From Gerris lacustris (taxonomy: Eukaryota; Arthropoda; Insecta; Hemiptera; Gerridae), in contig OX578279.1 in the NCBI GenBank assembly GCA_951217055.1, forward strand, positions 71,955,131 to 72,019,130: a stretch of 64,000 bases of DNA. Direction: 5' to 3'. Below are positions 63,060-64,000 of this stretch, in pieces. The position numbers and the translations under genes are program-made. Position 1 is the stretch's first letter. Each line of letters begins with the position of its first letter. Below the pieces are notes generated by a model that worked only from the letters and a program-made list of their open reading frames with translations, did no database searches and was not told the origin of the DNA.

Positions 63060-63704
63060 CATACATACATACAAGAAAACATTTAAGGCTGGATTTGGTT
63101 ATCTGTTATAAAAAAGTATCCAAACATTTTGCAATTCTGATCAATGTACAGACAATAGGCGGATAATCATATTTATAGGCGGAGGAGCAACTTCTTACGT
63201 TCAAACTGTAAATTGCCGACATAGTGTGCTTATATAATTTGTCACTAGGGGGGCAGTGATGACAAAAAATGGTATCTTCTGGTGAGAAAATGGCTTAGAA
63301 GCTTCAAAATCAGAATTGTTATCAATCATTTATTCAGGAATCGGCAACAATTTTGTGGGTGATGAATTTTAGATTTGTCTATTGGGGCGTAGTAAGAACA
63401 TTATCATTATGATGTATGTTTAATCATCAAGGGTGCACAGTGCATATACGAAACAGCTAAGAACAAAAGTTAAGAACGAAACAGGTAAGAACAAAACTAC
63501 GAGTCCCACCTCGTTGCTCGTATATTAGGTTTGTTTCGGACTGATTTGTGAATTTTCTGCAATAGCCAGTGAGGCAACACTGAAAGGACTAATTAAAAAC
63601 TCTTTAAAAGACGGTATTGATAAGTGTTTTTATTTTTTTATCTCGCTTGGTAAACCTGATGCTGTCAGGTTAATAAACATGTTTTGCTGTCAGGATGCAT
63701 TTAA
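63060..63704. other. No recognisable gene
   Basis: Mixed composition. gctaagaacaaaagttaagaa-like phrases repeat at 63455-63500. A possible element end taggtttgtttcgga lies near 63524. Confidence 0.4.
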
Positions 63705-64000
63705 GAGGCAGGCTAAATATATTTTTTTCCGTGGTAGGCTGTGAAATAGTAACTTTAGAGCCTAAAAACATACGTCGTGGACTTAAAAAATCTTTTCATT
63801 ACTCCTAGCTGTAACGAAAAAATCTTTTACGTCCTAGGAACTAAAAGATTTTTATTTTCCGGCGGGTAGTTGTCAAAACTTCCGTTAGTACCGGTGCAGT
63901 CTTTGTAGAAATGCTTCTAGTACGATTAAAATCCGCTAGATGTCAATGCGTTTTATTTATCTTTTCTTATAGTGTAACCTTTTATTAAAGGTTTCTTTTT
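63705..64000 (-). repeat. Family K repeat, copy 2 (cut by window edge)
   Basis: Reverse complement of 6633-6930, with the same internal palindrome (about 63815-63860). Continues beyond the window. Confidence 0.82.

Overview
This window looks like intergenic or intronic, repeat-dominated DNA from an animal nuclear genome, most plausibly an arthropod and probably an insect. The evidence is strong AT richness, a mariner relic, an I-group non-LTR retrotransposon with an RNase H domain, several hAT-type elements with 8-bp target duplications, and long (TA)n arrays. The species cannot be named from the sequence. No complete host gene was found. One stretch at 7621-7810 reads like a single coding exon.

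Layout. 1-11.6 kb: dispersed repeats (families A, C, K, L, M), hAT-type miniature elements (family D) and the exon-like stretch. 11.67-12.31 kb: an internally deleted mariner with precise TA flanks and transposase remnants. 12.3-18.4 kb: hairpin elements and a longer composite repeat (G/H). 19.3-21.2 kb: three foldback elements, two of them inserted in tandem into an older family A copy. 24.9-26.7 kb: a three-copy repeat interrupted by a 1.1-kb hAT relic that itself holds a 17-bp minisatellite. 26.98-32.70 kb: a near-complete non-LTR retrotransposon with an intact 1256-residue ORF2, an ORF1 broken by one stop codon, a poly(A) tail and a target-site duplication. 32.8-33.3 kb: copies of an element carrying a tRNA-like domain. 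38.4-42.9 kb: at least four levels of nested DNA elements, two with exact 8-bp duplications. 43.6-44.35 kb: a 340-bp element with 90-bp inverted ends, between (TA)n arrays, carrying a hammerhead ribozyme core. 46-64 kb: more copies of families A, B, C, D, G, K and M, including a D element expanded to six tandem 166-bp units.

The long reading frames in (TA)n and in the minisatellite are artefacts of repeat period. The only protein-coding system that reads as functional is the retrotransposon: an ORF1 nucleic-acid-binding protein and an ORF2 endonuclease, reverse transcriptase and RNase H that would copy the element into new sites. The rest is non-autonomous or decayed mobile DNA. The most unusual items are the hammerhead core inside an inverted-repeat element, the D family whose length follows 67 + 166n bp, and the nested hAT elements dated by their target duplications.

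Family letters are local labels based on comparing copies within this window by eye; no database was consulted.
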